Source: Aureisphaera sp963669405 (GTDB lineage: Bacteria; Bacteroidota; Bacteroidia; Flavobacteriales; Flavobacteriaceae). Taken from it: DNA of 64,000 nucleotides. The notes beneath the pieces were generated by a model. That model was not told the DNA's origin. It did no database searches and saw nothing but the letters and a program-made list of their open reading frames with translations. Numbering within the stretch: the stretch's first letter is position 1; the number at the start of each line of letters is the position of its first letter. The stretch lies in NCBI GenBank assembly GCA_963669405.2, contig CAXXHF010000001.1:262859-326858 (forward strand), given 5' to 3'. This document shows positions 7,994 to 16,011 of this stretch, in pieces. The position numbers were made by a program, and so were the translations under genes.

Positions 7994-8309
7994 CATTACA
8001 AAATTGTTAAAGGCCATTGCAGACCCAACCCGTAGGGAAATATTCCATGCGGTGGTGGTTGCTGCAACGGCGCTCTCTATTTCTCAAATTTCTGGTCAAT
8101 TTCAAATTTCAAGGCAAGGGATTACCAAACATATCAAAACATTAGAAAATGCTGGGCTCATTCAGATTAGTTCACAAGGGCGTGAACGATATTGTTTTGC
8201 TAATCCAAAACCATTAGAAGAAGTACAGAAATGGTTACAGTTCTATGATAAATTCTGGAATGAATCACTTACAGGTTTGGAAAGCTATTTGAATCAAAAA
8301 AAGGTATAG
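7983..8309 (+). CDS. ArsR-family winged-helix transcriptional repressor
   Basis: 108 residues. The ArsR/SmtB helix-turn-helix is clear: LLKAIADPTRREIFHAVV, ISQISGQFQISRQGITKHIKTLENAGLI, then the wing ISSQGRERYCFANP. No metal-binding Cys-x-Cys motif occurs in the alpha-3 helix, so it is more like the SdpR-type autorepressors paired with a partner protein than a metal sensor. It overlaps the SRPBCC gene by 11 nt. Its likely binding sites are the two GCAAC-N6-GTTGC repeats around the operon promoter. The stop is 4 nt from the stop of the convergent gene. Confidence 0.85.
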   Translation: MQDNITKLLKAIADPTRREIFHAVVVAATALSISQISGQFQISRQGITKHIKTLENAGLIQISSQGRERYCFANPKPLEEVQKWLQFYDKFWNESLTGLESYLNQKKV

Positions 8310-8313
8310 TAGA

Positions 8314-8964
8314 CTATTCTTTAATAACAATAATACTGGCTCTTCTTCCAGTGAGAAGGTTCCATTCCTTAGCAGAAATGATAAAACCATTCTCGTCGTA
8401 TACGTGTAGTTCTGCTGTGTTTGGACCAGAAGTCCCCTGATTTAGGGCCTCAAATTCTATACGGTTTGCTCCTGGTTGTAAATTAAGTACAAATCCTGAA
8501 AAACTACCTCCCAAATAAACTTGGGATTGTACAACATCCTGATTTACATACACACGGATCAGGTCTCCATCTACATATTCATGGTCCCTGTATTTAACAG
8601 TAACAAAAGCCGCTCCGGTTTTTACGTCTCCCAAGAATTGATCTTTCGCATATTGAGGCAAAGGTTCTTTATCCTTGGTAAAGGCCTTGGGTGTCTTTCC
8701 TTTATTGTTTTCCAGTAAACCATCCGTTTTTCTCATGTCGAAAGGTTCTGGTTCTGTATTTCCTAAAGACATATTGCTTTTCGGGTCACGTTCATCTTTG
8801 GGTGTGGTTAATCCCAACTTCTTACGTGCTGGAAGTTCCAGACCTGTTGGGTTATTCACATTGGTATCCTCAACTTCAAATTCAACACTATTGGTATTGG
8901 TCTCCAATTGTGCATATCCAAAAACCGAGAACAAAACAAACCATGTGCATAAGATATATTTCAT
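8314..8964 (-). CDS. Secreted protein of unknown function
   Basis: 216 residues from the ATG at 8964 (MKYILCTWFVLFSVFGYAQ), which begins a signal peptide; an ATG five codons upstream at 8979 would add MNTVL. The first half is polar and low in predicted structure (LELPARKKLGL, NNKGKTPKAF). The second half (about 110-216) looks like a small beta-sandwich: GAAFVTVKYRDHEYVDGDLIRVYVN, LQPGANRIEFEALNQGTSGPNTAELHVYDENG. I do not recognise a named family. It is transcribed in the same direction as the 57-residue membrane protein 51 nt upstream, with which it may form an operon. Confidence 0.75.
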   Translation of the reverse strand: MKYILCTWFVLFSVFGYAQLETNTNSVEFEVEDTNVNNPTGLELPARKKLGLTTPKDERDPKSNMSLGNTEPEPFDMRKTDGLLENNKGKTPKAFTKDKEPLPQYAKDQFLGDVKTGAAFVTVKYRDHEYVDGDLIRVYVNQDVVQSQVYLGGSFSGFVLNLQPGANRIEFEALNQGTSGPNTAELHVYDENGFIISAKEWNLLTGRRASIIVIKE

Positions 8965-9014
8965 AAGTACGGTGTTCATCTATTTAGGTGCATCAAAAAT
9001 TAAACCAACTTTCT

Positions 9015-9188
9015 TTAAGTATCCATATCTATTTGGTCTGCAGAAGCTCTTTTTCCTTTCTTTCGACTCCAAAAATATATTACCAAAAGTATTATTGGGA
9101 TTACAATAAATATAATTACCTCCCATGGATTTGTAATATCTATAGGGGAATTGTTGCTGGGATGCGGCACTTGTCTCGGAATCTGCAT
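9015..9188 (-). CDS. Small single-pass membrane protein, 57 residues
   Basis: ATG at 9188, TAA at 9015-9017. The peptide begins MQIPRQVPHPSNNSPIDI, has one strongly hydrophobic helix at about 24-40 (VIIFIVIPIILLVIYFW) and ends in a basic then acidic tail (SRKKGKRASADQIDMDT). Small proteins with an MQIPRxVPHPxNN start occur widely in Flavobacteriaceae and, as I recall, are often mislabelled by automatic annotation as adenylosuccinate synthetase; nothing in the sequence supports an enzyme. The start codon, hydrophobic helix and stop-transfer charges support a real gene. Function is unknown. It may be co-transcribed with the secreted protein downstream. Confidence 0.75.
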   Translation of the reverse strand: MQIPRQVPHPSNNSPIDITNPWEVIIFIVIPIILLVIYFWSRKKGKRASADQIDMDT

Positions 9189-9370
9189 AGTTTTATTACC
9201 TCTTTACCAATATATAAATTTAATGAATAAACCGCGGAGATGAAAATCCAAAAATTAAACATAAACGTTTACTTACAACTTGTTAATTAACAAAAATATA
9301 AGGTTTCTTAACTTGTTTTTTTGACCATATTTCGGTTCTTGCACCCAACAAACCCTTTAAACTTAGTAAC

Positions 9371-10225
9371 ATGAAAAAAGTAATTGCACTAACCCTGCTT
9401 AGTGGGACTTTTATATTTACGTCCTGCGTTTCGAAAAAGAAGTATGTAGAACTGGAAGGCCAGTACAACGAAACCCGATCTACACTATCTAAAACCCAAC
9501 TTGAAAAAGAAGAGATTGAAGCAAAATACGCCAAGATTGAAGAACGCGTAGCAAATTACAATTCCAAAATTTCGGCGCTTACAGATGCCAATGTAGAATT
9601 GGAGAACAATAGTTTGCGTAATTATGGAAATGTAGTTCTTTCAAATAAAGATAAAGAGCAGATGAAATCGGCTCTTGCCAATGTAGACCAAAATGAACTT
9701 GCTCAAGCGCAAACATTGGAAGATACCATGAACCTTGTTATCTCCCATAACTTAAAGAAAAACCTTGACAACACTTTAATAGCAGAAGGTGAAGAAGATC
9801 AAATCTCCATCGATGTAGATGAAACAGTTGTTATGATTACCATTTCAGATAAGTTATTGTTCAAATCTGGAAGCTATCGCGTAAACCCAAAGGCAGATAA
9901 TTTGCTACAGCGTTTGGCAGATGTAATTAATAGTGAACCCGCTATGGAAGTACTCATAGAAGGACATACAGATGCCCAAACAGTAAAAAAAGGCGCGTAT
10001 GTTAAGGATAATTGGGATTTGAGCGTAGAAAGATCTACAGCAGTAATCCGAAAGCTTCAGAACGACTTTGCAGTAGACCCTGCCAAACTTATTGCAGCTG
10101 GTAGAAGTAGCTTTCAACCCCTTACAGAGAATGAAACTGCTGAAGGAAGAAGTAGAAATAGAAGAACGAGAATAGTTATTTTACCAAATTTGGATAAATT
10201 CTTGGCATTACTGAGTGCCAATTAG
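9371..10225 (+). CDS. OmpA-family outer-membrane lipoprotein with coiled coil
   Basis: 284 residues. The lipobox ends at Cys19 (IFTSC). Residues 25-90 form a coiled coil rich in Glu/Lys (YNETRSTLSKTQLEKEEIEAK is part of it). The C-terminal OmpA/MotB peptidoglycan-binding domain runs from about 160 to 275 and contains the signature EVLIEGHTDAQT and RSTAVIRKL, AAGRSSFQP, SRNRRTRIVI. The protein is lipid-anchored and should tether the outer membrane to peptidoglycan. It is a single-gene unit followed by a strong terminator. Confidence 0.9.
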   Translation: MKKVIALTLLSGTFIFTSCVSKKKYVELEGQYNETRSTLSKTQLEKEEIEAKYAKIEERVANYNSKISALTDANVELENNSLRNYGNVVLSNKDKEQMKSALANVDQNELAQAQTLEDTMNLVISHNLKKNLDNTLIAEGEEDQISIDVDETVVMITISDKLLFKSGSYRVNPKADNLLQRLADVINSEPAMEVLIEGHTDAQTVKKGAYVKDNWDLSVERSTAVIRKLQNDFAVDPAKLIAAGRSSFQPLTENETAEGRSRNRRTRIVILPNLDKFLALLSAN

Positions 10226-10243
10226 TTATCTGTATATTCCTAC

Positions 10244-10282
10244 AAAAAAACGACTTCTAATCCATTTAGAAGTCGTTTTTTA
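10244..10282 (+). terminator. Intrinsic terminator after OmpA lipoprotein
   Basis: Stem AACGACTTCTAA / TTAGAAGTCGTT with a 5-nt loop, preceded by A residues and followed by T residues, so it may act in both directions. Confidence 0.9.
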
Positions 10283-10319
10283 TTTGAAAAAAGCCAAAAA
10301 AAATAGTATTTTCATCTGC

Positions 10320-10769
10320 ATGAATGAATTCATTTCCCCTACTAAAGTTGAAGGGTCTAAATACCGTGAGCATTTTTTAAAAAAATTAGAATTCGAGTTT
10401 GGCAATTTTTACATTTTTGAAGAATATGTAATAGGAGAAGTTGCCGAGGGTGTCCATTTTAATTGGTCACTTGCAGAACAGGTAATTCATAGTGTATATG
10501 ACTATTTTGGAACCAGGGATATCAAAGTGGCTTACATTTCCAATCGAGTAAATTCTTATTCTGTGCAACCCAAAGATTGGATGCAGTTTTTTAAAGAGCG
10601 TCATCTTATTAAATGCATTGCCGTTGTTGCCTATAACAAGCTTGGGTGGATGAGTGTGGTTTTAGAAAAAATCTTTTCCAATGCACCCATCAAAAAATTT
10701 AAGGATATGGATTCTGCCATAGATTGGGCCATCCATTGCAAGGAACAAAAGAAATTCCCAAAAAATTAA
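10320..10769 (+). CDS. Hypothetical protein, STAS/SpoIIAA-like
   Basis: 149 residues from the ATG at 10320; the frame extends upstream through the terminator, so this ATG is the natural start. The alternation of strands and helices (GNFYIFEEYVIGEVAEGVHF, LAEQVIHSVYDYF, DIKVAYISNRV, CIAVVAYNKLG, DSAIDWAI) resembles STAS/SpoIIAA-like domains seen in Bacteroidota proteins of similar size, but the match is by overall pattern only. No catalytic motif is visible. Its stop is 1 nt from the stop of the convergent SDR gene. Confidence 0.7.
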   Translation: MNEFISPTKVEGSKYREHFLKKLEFEFGNFYIFEEYVIGEVAEGVHFNWSLAEQVIHSVYDYFGTRDIKVAYISNRVNSYSVQPKDWMQFFKERHLIKCIAVVAYNKLGWMSVVLEKIFSNAPIKKFKDMDSAIDWAIHCKEQKKFPKN

Positions 10770-10770
10770 T

Positions 10771-11496
10771 TTATCGGGAAGGAGGCTTAGAAGGCCTCAC
10801 TTCAATCTTACTGGGCAAAGTACGAGGATGCATCTTTAATAGATCAATTACAATCTGCCCTAAATCTTCAATCTGAATTTTCCAATCATCTTTTTCGCTG
10901 GGTTCATTCTCATTAAAATACGTTGAAACACTACCAGGCATAATTGTAGAGACTTTTATGTCATAAGGCCGTAAATCTAGCATGACAGACTGTGTAAAGC
11001 CTGTTAAACCAAATTTACTGGCATTATATGCACTACCATTGGCAAAGAAGTTGGTGCCTGCCAAGCTGGAAATTGTGATATAGTATCCCTTGCTACTCTT
11101 AAGAGCTTCTAAGGTTGCTTTCAGTGTATAGAAAGCTCCCGTTAGGTTTGTATCTATGGTCTTTTCCCATTGTGATATGGTTAATTTGTCTATTGGCGCA
11201 AAATGGCCCACCCCGGCATTGGCAATAACAACATCTATACTTCCAAACTCTTCCTGCACTTCTGCTATCGCTTCTTTTTGGCTATCATAATTGGAGACGT
11301 CAGAAACTATACCAATTGCATACGAGGCGTCATTCCCGTATTCATTTAACGATGTCACAGCCTCACGTATACTTTCGGCAGTTCGCCCAGTAATAGCTAC
11401 ATTCATTCCAGCTTCCAAAAATGCTTTGGCAATTCCGTAGCCAATTCCTTTGGTTCCACCTGTAATGAAACCTGTTTTACCCATTAAGTTTCCCAT
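10771..11496 (-). CDS. Short-chain dehydrogenase/reductase (SDR)
   Basis: 241 residues. The N-terminal Rossmann motif is TGGTKGIGYGIAKA (about 13-26), the NNAG-equivalent is VIANAGVGHF (about 88-97), and the catalytic Ser-Tyr-Lys set is ISSLAGTN with SAYNASKFGL (YxxxK). These make a classical SDR using NAD(P)H. The substrate is not predictable; 3-oxoacyl-ACP reductase-like annotations are common for such proteins. A short C-terminal tail RPSKPPSR follows the core. It is a stand-alone gene on the minus strand. Confidence 0.9.
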   Translation of the reverse strand: MGNLMGKTGFITGGTKGIGYGIAKAFLEAGMNVAITGRTAESIREAVTSLNEYGNDASYAIGIVSDVSNYDSQKEAIAEVQEEFGSIDVVIANAGVGHFAPIDKLTISQWEKTIDTNLTGAFYTLKATLEALKSSKGYYITISSLAGTNFFANGSAYNASKFGLTGFTQSVMLDLRPYDIKVSTIMPGSVSTYFNENEPSEKDDWKIQIEDLGQIVIDLLKMHPRTLPSKIEVRPSKPPSR

Positions 11497-11556
11497 ATTA
11501 TAAAGTTTGTTCTAAAAAATAGTAAGTTGCTGGTATATTTCCTTAAATTTCATTCC

Positions 11557-12159
11557 ATGATACGATGGATTATTATAGTATTCTTTCTAATATCTTTCAA
11601 GGGTCATACACAGAACAATTTAGTAGACTTAGCAGACCTTTCAGAAGAATTTGAATATGAAATAAGGTACGCCACCCCAAATAACTTCATAGGTGAAACC
11701 TTATACGATTGTGCTAAATGCTTACTTCGGCCCGAAGTTGCAGAAGCGTTGCTTAAAGTTAATCAATATTTTTGCGAATTGGGGTACAAAATCAAACTAT
11801 ACGATTGTTATCGCCCATTAGATGTGCAAAAAAAAATGTGGGCTAAAGTCCCAAGACCCACCTATGTAGCTAATCCGTATGGAAAAGGAAGCATTCACAA
11901 TAAAGGAGCTGCCATAGATCTCACCCTTGTAACTTTGGAAGGATGTTATGTGGAAATGGGAAGCGATTATGATTATTTTGGACGGGAAGCCCATATTGAC
12001 AACAACAATTTCCCAGAAGAAATCTTGGCTAACCGAAAGTTACTAATTGAAGGGATGCGAAAACATGGATTCCAAACCGTCCGCACCGAATGGTGGCACT
12101 ATAGTTTTCGGAAAAACAGGTCCTACCCTACTTTAAATGATCCATTACCATGTGATTAA
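11557..12159 (+). CDS. D-alanyl-D-alanine dipeptidase-like M15 peptidase
   Basis: 200 residues from the ATG at 11557, which begins a signal peptide (MIRWIIIVFFLISFKGHTQ). The M15D/VanX zinc signature is complete: Arg in YDCYRPLDVQ, SIHNKGAAIDLTLV (HxxxxxxD zinc ligands) and EWWHYSF (catalytic Glu and third ligand His). VanX-type enzymes cleave D-Ala-D-Ala; homologues in species without vancomycin resistance genes take part in peptidoglycan turnover. No van genes are adjacent, so a cell-wall recycling role is more likely than resistance. Confidence 0.88.
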   Translation: MIRWIIIVFFLISFKGHTQNNLVDLADLSEEFEYEIRYATPNNFIGETLYDCAKCLLRPEVAEALLKVNQYFCELGYKIKLYDCYRPLDVQKKMWAKVPRPTYVANPYGKGSIHNKGAAIDLTLVTLEGCYVEMGSDYDYFGREAHIDNNNFPEEILANRKLLIEGMRKHGFQTVRTEWWHYSFRKNRSYPTLNDPLPCD

Positions 12160-12194
12160 TTTCTATTTTGGCAAGCCAAAATCACAGCAAGCAG

Positions 12195-12202
12195 TATCTT
12201 TG
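12195..12202 (+). promoter_or_regulatory. Predicted -7 promoter box
   Basis: TATCTTTG matches TAnnTTTG exactly and lies 22 nt upstream of the start of the DUF3817 gene. No well-spaced -33 TTG is present (nearest is 24 bp upstream), so confidence is limited. Confidence 0.45.
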
Positions 12203-12224
12203 CAAAAATTTTTATACTGTGGAT

Positions 12225-12500
12225 ATGTCAATTAAGTCCTTTAAAATAATAAGTGTACTCGAAGCCATTTCTTTTCTAGTTTTATTGGGTATAGCTATGC
12301 CGCTTAAATACATCTGGGATCGTCCAGAAATGGTACAGGTTGTTGGCATGGCCCATGGAATTCTGTTTGTCCTTTATGTCATAGGCGCCTATTTTATGAA
12401 AGAAAAACTGAAATGGTCTTGGTTTACATTTTTGATTGTACTACTTTGTTCTGTACTTCCATTTGGCCCTTTTTATGCAGAACGTAAATACCTGAGATGA
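12225..12500 (+). CDS. DUF3817 small membrane protein
   Basis: 91 residues from the ATG at 12225, just after a TAnnTTTG box. Three hydrophobic segments (ISVLEAISFLVLLGIAMPL, GMAHGILFVLYVIGAYF, WFTFLIVLLCSVLPFGPFY) and the motifs EAISF, MAHG and PFGPF are those of DUF3817 integral membrane proteins. Function of the family is unknown. Its TGA overlaps the ATG of the mechanosensitive channel gene by 4 nt, so the two are translationally coupled. Confidence 0.85.
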   Translation: MSIKSFKIISVLEAISFLVLLGIAMPLKYIWDRPEMVQVVGMAHGILFVLYVIGAYFMKEKLKWSWFTFLIVLLCSVLPFGPFYAERKYLR

Positions 12501-13765
12501 ACCGAAACTCCCTTGAAGTCATTTTTGAATGGTTATACCATTACTTTGTGAGCCTTGGCATGAACCCATCGTTTGCCATGGGACTAAGTACTTTTTTAAA
12601 TTGTATTGTTGTCACCCTTCTCGTTATAATCTTTGACATTGCTGTTCGTAAGACTATTGTAACTGCTTTCAGAATATTTAGCGACAAAACCAAAACCTCT
12701 TTCGATAATTATCTGGTAAAAAGTAACTTCCCAAGATTTGTAGCACACTTTATCCCAGTAGGAGTTATTTGGTATGTTGAACCCATGCTATTTAGGGGTT
12801 ATCCAACTATTTCAGGATTTATATTGACTGCTATCGATGTGTATTTAGTGATCCTGAGCGTTTTGGTATTCAGAAGTATTCTTAGAACTACAGCCAATTA
12901 CCTAAAGACCAAAGAAAAGTACAGGGATAAGCCTTTAGAAAGTTACGTGCAGGTATTAATGATCTTTGCTTGGGGGGTTGGGTTATTCTTTATTATAAGT
13001 CTCCTTACTGGATATCAGATTAAAAGCTTACTTACCCTAGGAGCTGCCTCGGCTGCTCTTTTGCTCATTTTCCGGGATACCATCTTGGGTTTTGTAGCCA
13101 GTATTCAAGTTACGGTAAATGACATTGTAAGGATTGGAGATTGGATTACCTTTAGCAAGTATGGTGCAGATGGATACGTAACTGAAATAAACCTAGCTAC
13201 CGTACGTGTTCAAAATTTTGACAACACCTTCACTACCATTCCCACATATAGTCTTATATCGGATTCTTTTCAAAATTGGAGGGGAATGCAGGAGAGTCCA
13301 GGAAGACGTATTAAACGGGCCTTAAACATAAAACAAGGCTCCATAAGGTTTCTTTCAGATACTGATATCTTGAAATTATCCAAAATTACAATGCTGGCCG
13401 ATTACCTGACCGAAAAACAAACGGAGATTTCTGAGCATAATGAACTTTCAAAAATTGATAGAACCCTTCTTATCAATGGTAGAAACCAAACCAATTTGGG
13501 GGTTTTCCGCCAATATGTTGAAAATTATTTAAATTCTCTTTCCGAAATAAATAAAGGTATGTTTTTGATGGTAAGGCATTTAGCGCCTACCACCGAAGGT
13601 ATTCCTTTAGAAGTTTATTGCTTTAGCAAGAATAAAGAATGGCAAGAATATGAAAAGATTATGGCAAATATTTTTGACCATCTTATTGCTGCAGTTCCTT
13701 ATTTTGAATTGGAAATTTTTGAAAAACCCTCCAGTGAAGACATTATTGGATTAAGGAAAAACTAA
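12497..13765 (+). CDS. Mechanosensitive ion channel, MscS family (YbdG-like)
   Basis: 422 residues. Several transmembrane helices cover 20-190 (STFLNCIVVTLLVIIFDI, FIPVGVIWYV, LVILSVLVF, VLMIFAWGVGLFFIISLL, ALLLIFRDTILGFVASIQV). The MscS pore/beta domain follows with RIGDWITF and VRVQNFDNTFTTIPT, and SDSFQNWRGM is typical of the YbdG/MscM subgroup. The extended cytoplasmic tail (about 285-422) matches YbdG-like length. It protects against osmotic downshock. It is coupled to DUF3817 (ATGA overlap), and its stop overlaps the stop of the convergent thioesterase by 4 nt. Confidence 0.9.
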   Translation: MNRNSLEVIFEWLYHYFVSLGMNPSFAMGLSTFLNCIVVTLLVIIFDIAVRKTIVTAFRIFSDKTKTSFDNYLVKSNFPRFVAHFIPVGVIWYVEPMLFRGYPTISGFILTAIDVYLVILSVLVFRSILRTTANYLKTKEKYRDKPLESYVQVLMIFAWGVGLFFIISLLTGYQIKSLLTLGAASAALLLIFRDTILGFVASIQVTVNDIVRIGDWITFSKYGADGYVTEINLATVRVQNFDNTFTTIPTYSLISDSFQNWRGMQESPGRRIKRALNIKQGSIRFLSDTDILKLSKITMLADYLTEKQTEISEHNELSKIDRTLLINGRNQTNLGVFRQYVENYLNSLSEINKGMFLMVRHLAPTTEGIPLEVYCFSKNKEWQEYEKIMANIFDHLIAAVPYFELEIFEKPSSEDIIGLRKN

Positions 13766-14151
13766 TCCCCCAATCGATTCTTAACGTATTCCACCTCGGT
13801 CTTTCCATGTGGTTTCGATTTCCCGTTTTTATCAAGACTCACCATGATTATGGAATCAATTGTAATGATCGTTTCCCGAGTCATTTTGTTTCTAACCTCA
13901 CAAGCCAAGGTAAGAGAGGTTTTTCCAAATTTTACTGCTTCCAAGCCAATTTCAATGATATCGCCTTTCTGGGCAGAGCTTCTAAAATTGATTTCACTCA
14001 TAAACTTGGTAACCGTTTTAGGGTTTTCTAACTGAATGATAGCATACAAAGCCGCTTCTTCATCTATCCATTCTAATAATCTACCACCAAATAAAGTACC
14101 ATTCGGGTTAAGGTCTTCGGGTTTTACCCATTTTCTAGTGTGAAATCTCAT
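13762..14151 (-). CDS. Acyl-CoA thioesterase, hotdog fold
   Basis: 129 residues, single hotdog domain. The motif LNPNGTLFGGRLLEWIDEEA (Asn and Asp/Glu at the catalytic positions of the YciA/BACH type) is followed by strands TKFMSEINFRSSAQKGDIIEI and ITIDSIIMVSL. The likely reaction is hydrolysis of acyl-CoA to free acid and CoA in the cytoplasm; chain length is unknown. The gene is 2 nt from the DUF72 gene upstream of it, so they form an operon. Its stop overlaps the MscS gene stop. Confidence 0.88.
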   Translation of the reverse strand: MRFHTRKWVKPEDLNPNGTLFGGRLLEWIDEEAALYAIIQLENPKTVTKFMSEINFRSSAQKGDIIEIGLEAVKFGKTSLTLACEVRNKMTRETIITIDSIIMVSLDKNGKSKPHGKTEVEYVKNRLGD

Positions 14152-14153
14152 TC

Positions 14154-15041
14154 TTAAAATAAAGTATGTTGTTTGTCCATTATTGGGAGTTTTAAATCGG
14201 TCCCAAGTCTAGCATTAATCTTTTCTATAAAATGTGCAGAAAGTAACGGAGAGGCTTTCTCTATGTTTTGATGCACAAAGAAATAAATATCTTGAAGCCC
14301 TTGAGATACCCATTCTTCCAATCTATCCACCCAATCATCCAATCGTGTATAATCACTTTCATGATTGGCCCCATTGTAGCGTATAAAGGCAGAAGGAGTG
14401 GTCATTCGCATATGAAGCAAATCCCTTCTTCCTGCCGTATCAACAACGATATTGGTAATTTGGTAGCGTTCTAAGATATCATACAATTCATTGGCTACCA
14501 CTTCATCATTAAACCAATCCGTATGCCTAAACTCTACCGCCACACGCATATCCTTTGGAATGGCTTCAAAAAATGGAATTAGCCGTTCCATGTTTTTCGG
14601 ACCAAAAGTTCCGTGCATTTGTACAAACGGCATTTCCAGCTTCTCTTTCAAATTTGATGAATTCAAAATATATTCATTCCAGTAACTTTCAAAATCTTGA
14701 AGTCGTTTCCAGTGGGTAACTCCTTGAAAAACCTTTGGGAAAAACCGAAAGTGTTCTGGCGTCTTATCATACCAACCCGCAAAGGTATCTGCGGGAAATA
14801 TTCTATAAAAAGTTGCATTCAATTCAATAGAATTAAATTGAGTTCCATAATACTGTAATTCATCTTTAGTACCACGTGGGTAAAACCCTTTCAAATCTGC
14901 CCGATTCCATTTGGCACACCCAACATAAACATTGGGCGTTTCCACTTTTTCATAGCTAGAAAGAAGCATTTTTGTGCCTTTATGATCTACTGGTAGTGTA
15001 AAGTCTATAGTTTCTGGGTGGTCAACTTTTCCGAACTTCAT
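14154..15041 (-). CDS. DUF72 domain protein
   Basis: 295 residues from the ATG at 15041 (MKFGKVDHPETIDF); the frame extends 16 codons upstream from the ATG at 15089, but that segment (MKNLIYIFGYLYKKQQ) looks like non-coding leader. The DUF72 TIM-barrel features are present: YVGCAKWNRADLKGFYPRG, YYGTQFNSIELNATFYRI, FPKVFQGVTHWKRL, VAVEFRHTDWF and IYFFVHQNIE. The family's biochemical role is unknown. It heads a two-gene unit with the thioesterase. Confidence 0.88.
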   Translation of the reverse strand: MKFGKVDHPETIDFTLPVDHKGTKMLLSSYEKVETPNVYVGCAKWNRADLKGFYPRGTKDELQYYGTQFNSIELNATFYRIFPADTFAGWYDKTPEHFRFFPKVFQGVTHWKRLQDFESYWNEYILNSSNLKEKLEMPFVQMHGTFGPKNMERLIPFFEAIPKDMRVAVEFRHTDWFNDEVVANELYDILERYQITNIVVDTAGRRDLLHMRMTTPSAFIRYNGANHESDYTRLDDWVDRLEEWVSQGLQDIYFFVHQNIEKASPLLSAHFIEKINARLGTDLKLPIMDKQHTLF

Positions 15042-15164
15042 CTGTTGTTTTTTGTAAAGATACCCAAAAATATATATCAAATTTTTCAAAAAAAAGCAGC
15101 GAACTTTGTAACAAAATACTCAGTAAATAGTCTAATCTATATCATAAAAATCATGTAAAAACCT

Positions 15165-15947
15165 ATGAAAGCACTAAAATTATTGATTGTTGTATGTGCA
15201 TTGGTTGCCTTCGCACCAAATACGTATGCCCAAACTGCAGAAGAAATTGTTGAAAATTATTTCACCAACACTGGTGGAATGGACGCTTGGAAAAAAATCA
15301 AATCCATTAAAGCAGAAGGAACAGCTTCCTTTGGTCCCCAAAAATTTCCGTTTACTATGTATACTATGGTAGATGGTAGAATGGCTGCTGAAGTAGATCT
15401 ACAGGGTCAAAAATTTATTCCGCAGGCTTTCGATGGAGAAAAGCAATGGGGAATGAATTTCCAAACCATGGAAGCAGAGGCATCAGACTCAGAAGCTTCC
15501 AACAACTACAAAGCTAACGAAGCTAAAGATTTTCCAGACCCATTTTTAGATTATAAAAGCAAAGGATATTCCATTTCTTATGAAGGTAAAGAAACTGTTG
15601 AAGGAACTGAAGCCTTTAAGATAAAATTGACCAAGAATAAAATTATGGTTGATGGAAAAGAAGAGGATCATCATGTAATCTACTATTTCGATACCGAAAA
15701 TTATGTGCCTATCGTTTCTGAAGAAGCCATTACCAGTGGACCTCAAAAAGGAATGGTATCACAAACATTATACAGTGATTACCAAGAAGCAGGTGATATT
15801 TTCTATGCATATACTTTTGATGTTAAAATGGGAGGGCAAGTGGTTCAGACCATTAACATGACTGAAATTGAATTCAATTCTGAAATTGACGAATCCATTT
15901 TCGCAATGCCTGAGAAAGCAACTCCTGTAGAAGGAAGCAAAAACTAA
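15165..15947 (+). CDS. Secreted LolA-like outer-membrane lipoprotein-sorting fold protein
   Basis: 260 residues with a signal peptide ending NTYAQ at residue 23. The start of the mature chain TAEEIVENYFTNTGGMDAWKKIKSIKAEG is typical of LolA/LolB-like incomplete-barrel proteins of Bacteroidota (helix followed by strands). Further strands include FTMYTMVDGRMAAEV, YYFDTENYVPIVSEE and MTEIEFNSEIDESIFAMP. These proteins bind hydrophobic ligands or lipoproteins in the periplasm; the ligand here is unknown. It ends in a good terminator and is followed by the VPS10-like gene. Confidence 0.8.
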   Translation: MKALKLLIVVCALVAFAPNTYAQTAEEIVENYFTNTGGMDAWKKIKSIKAEGTASFGPQKFPFTMYTMVDGRMAAEVDLQGQKFIPQAFDGEKQWGMNFQTMEAEASDSEASNNYKANEAKDFPDPFLDYKSKGYSISYEGKETVEGTEAFKIKLTKNKIMVDGKEEDHHVIYYFDTENYVPIVSEEAITSGPQKGMVSQTLYSDYQEAGDIFYAYTFDVKMGGQVVQTINMTEIEFNSEIDESIFAMPEKATPVEGSKN

Positions 15948-15961
15948 CATTATTTATTCTC

Positions 15962-15990
15962 AAAATCCCCTGCTCTCAGGGGATTTTTTA
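15962..15990 (+). terminator. Intrinsic terminator
   Basis: Stem AAATCCCCTG / CAGGGGATTT with loop CTCT followed by a T-run, 15 nt after the LolA-like gene. Confidence 0.9.
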
Positions 15991-16011
15991 CTTTCAAAAA
16001 AACCAAAACCA

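Noticed and set aside
11557..12159. VanX-like dipeptidase as vancomycin resistance
   Set aside because: No vanA/H/R/S genes are present and the protein has a signal peptide, as in peptidoglycan recycling enzymes.
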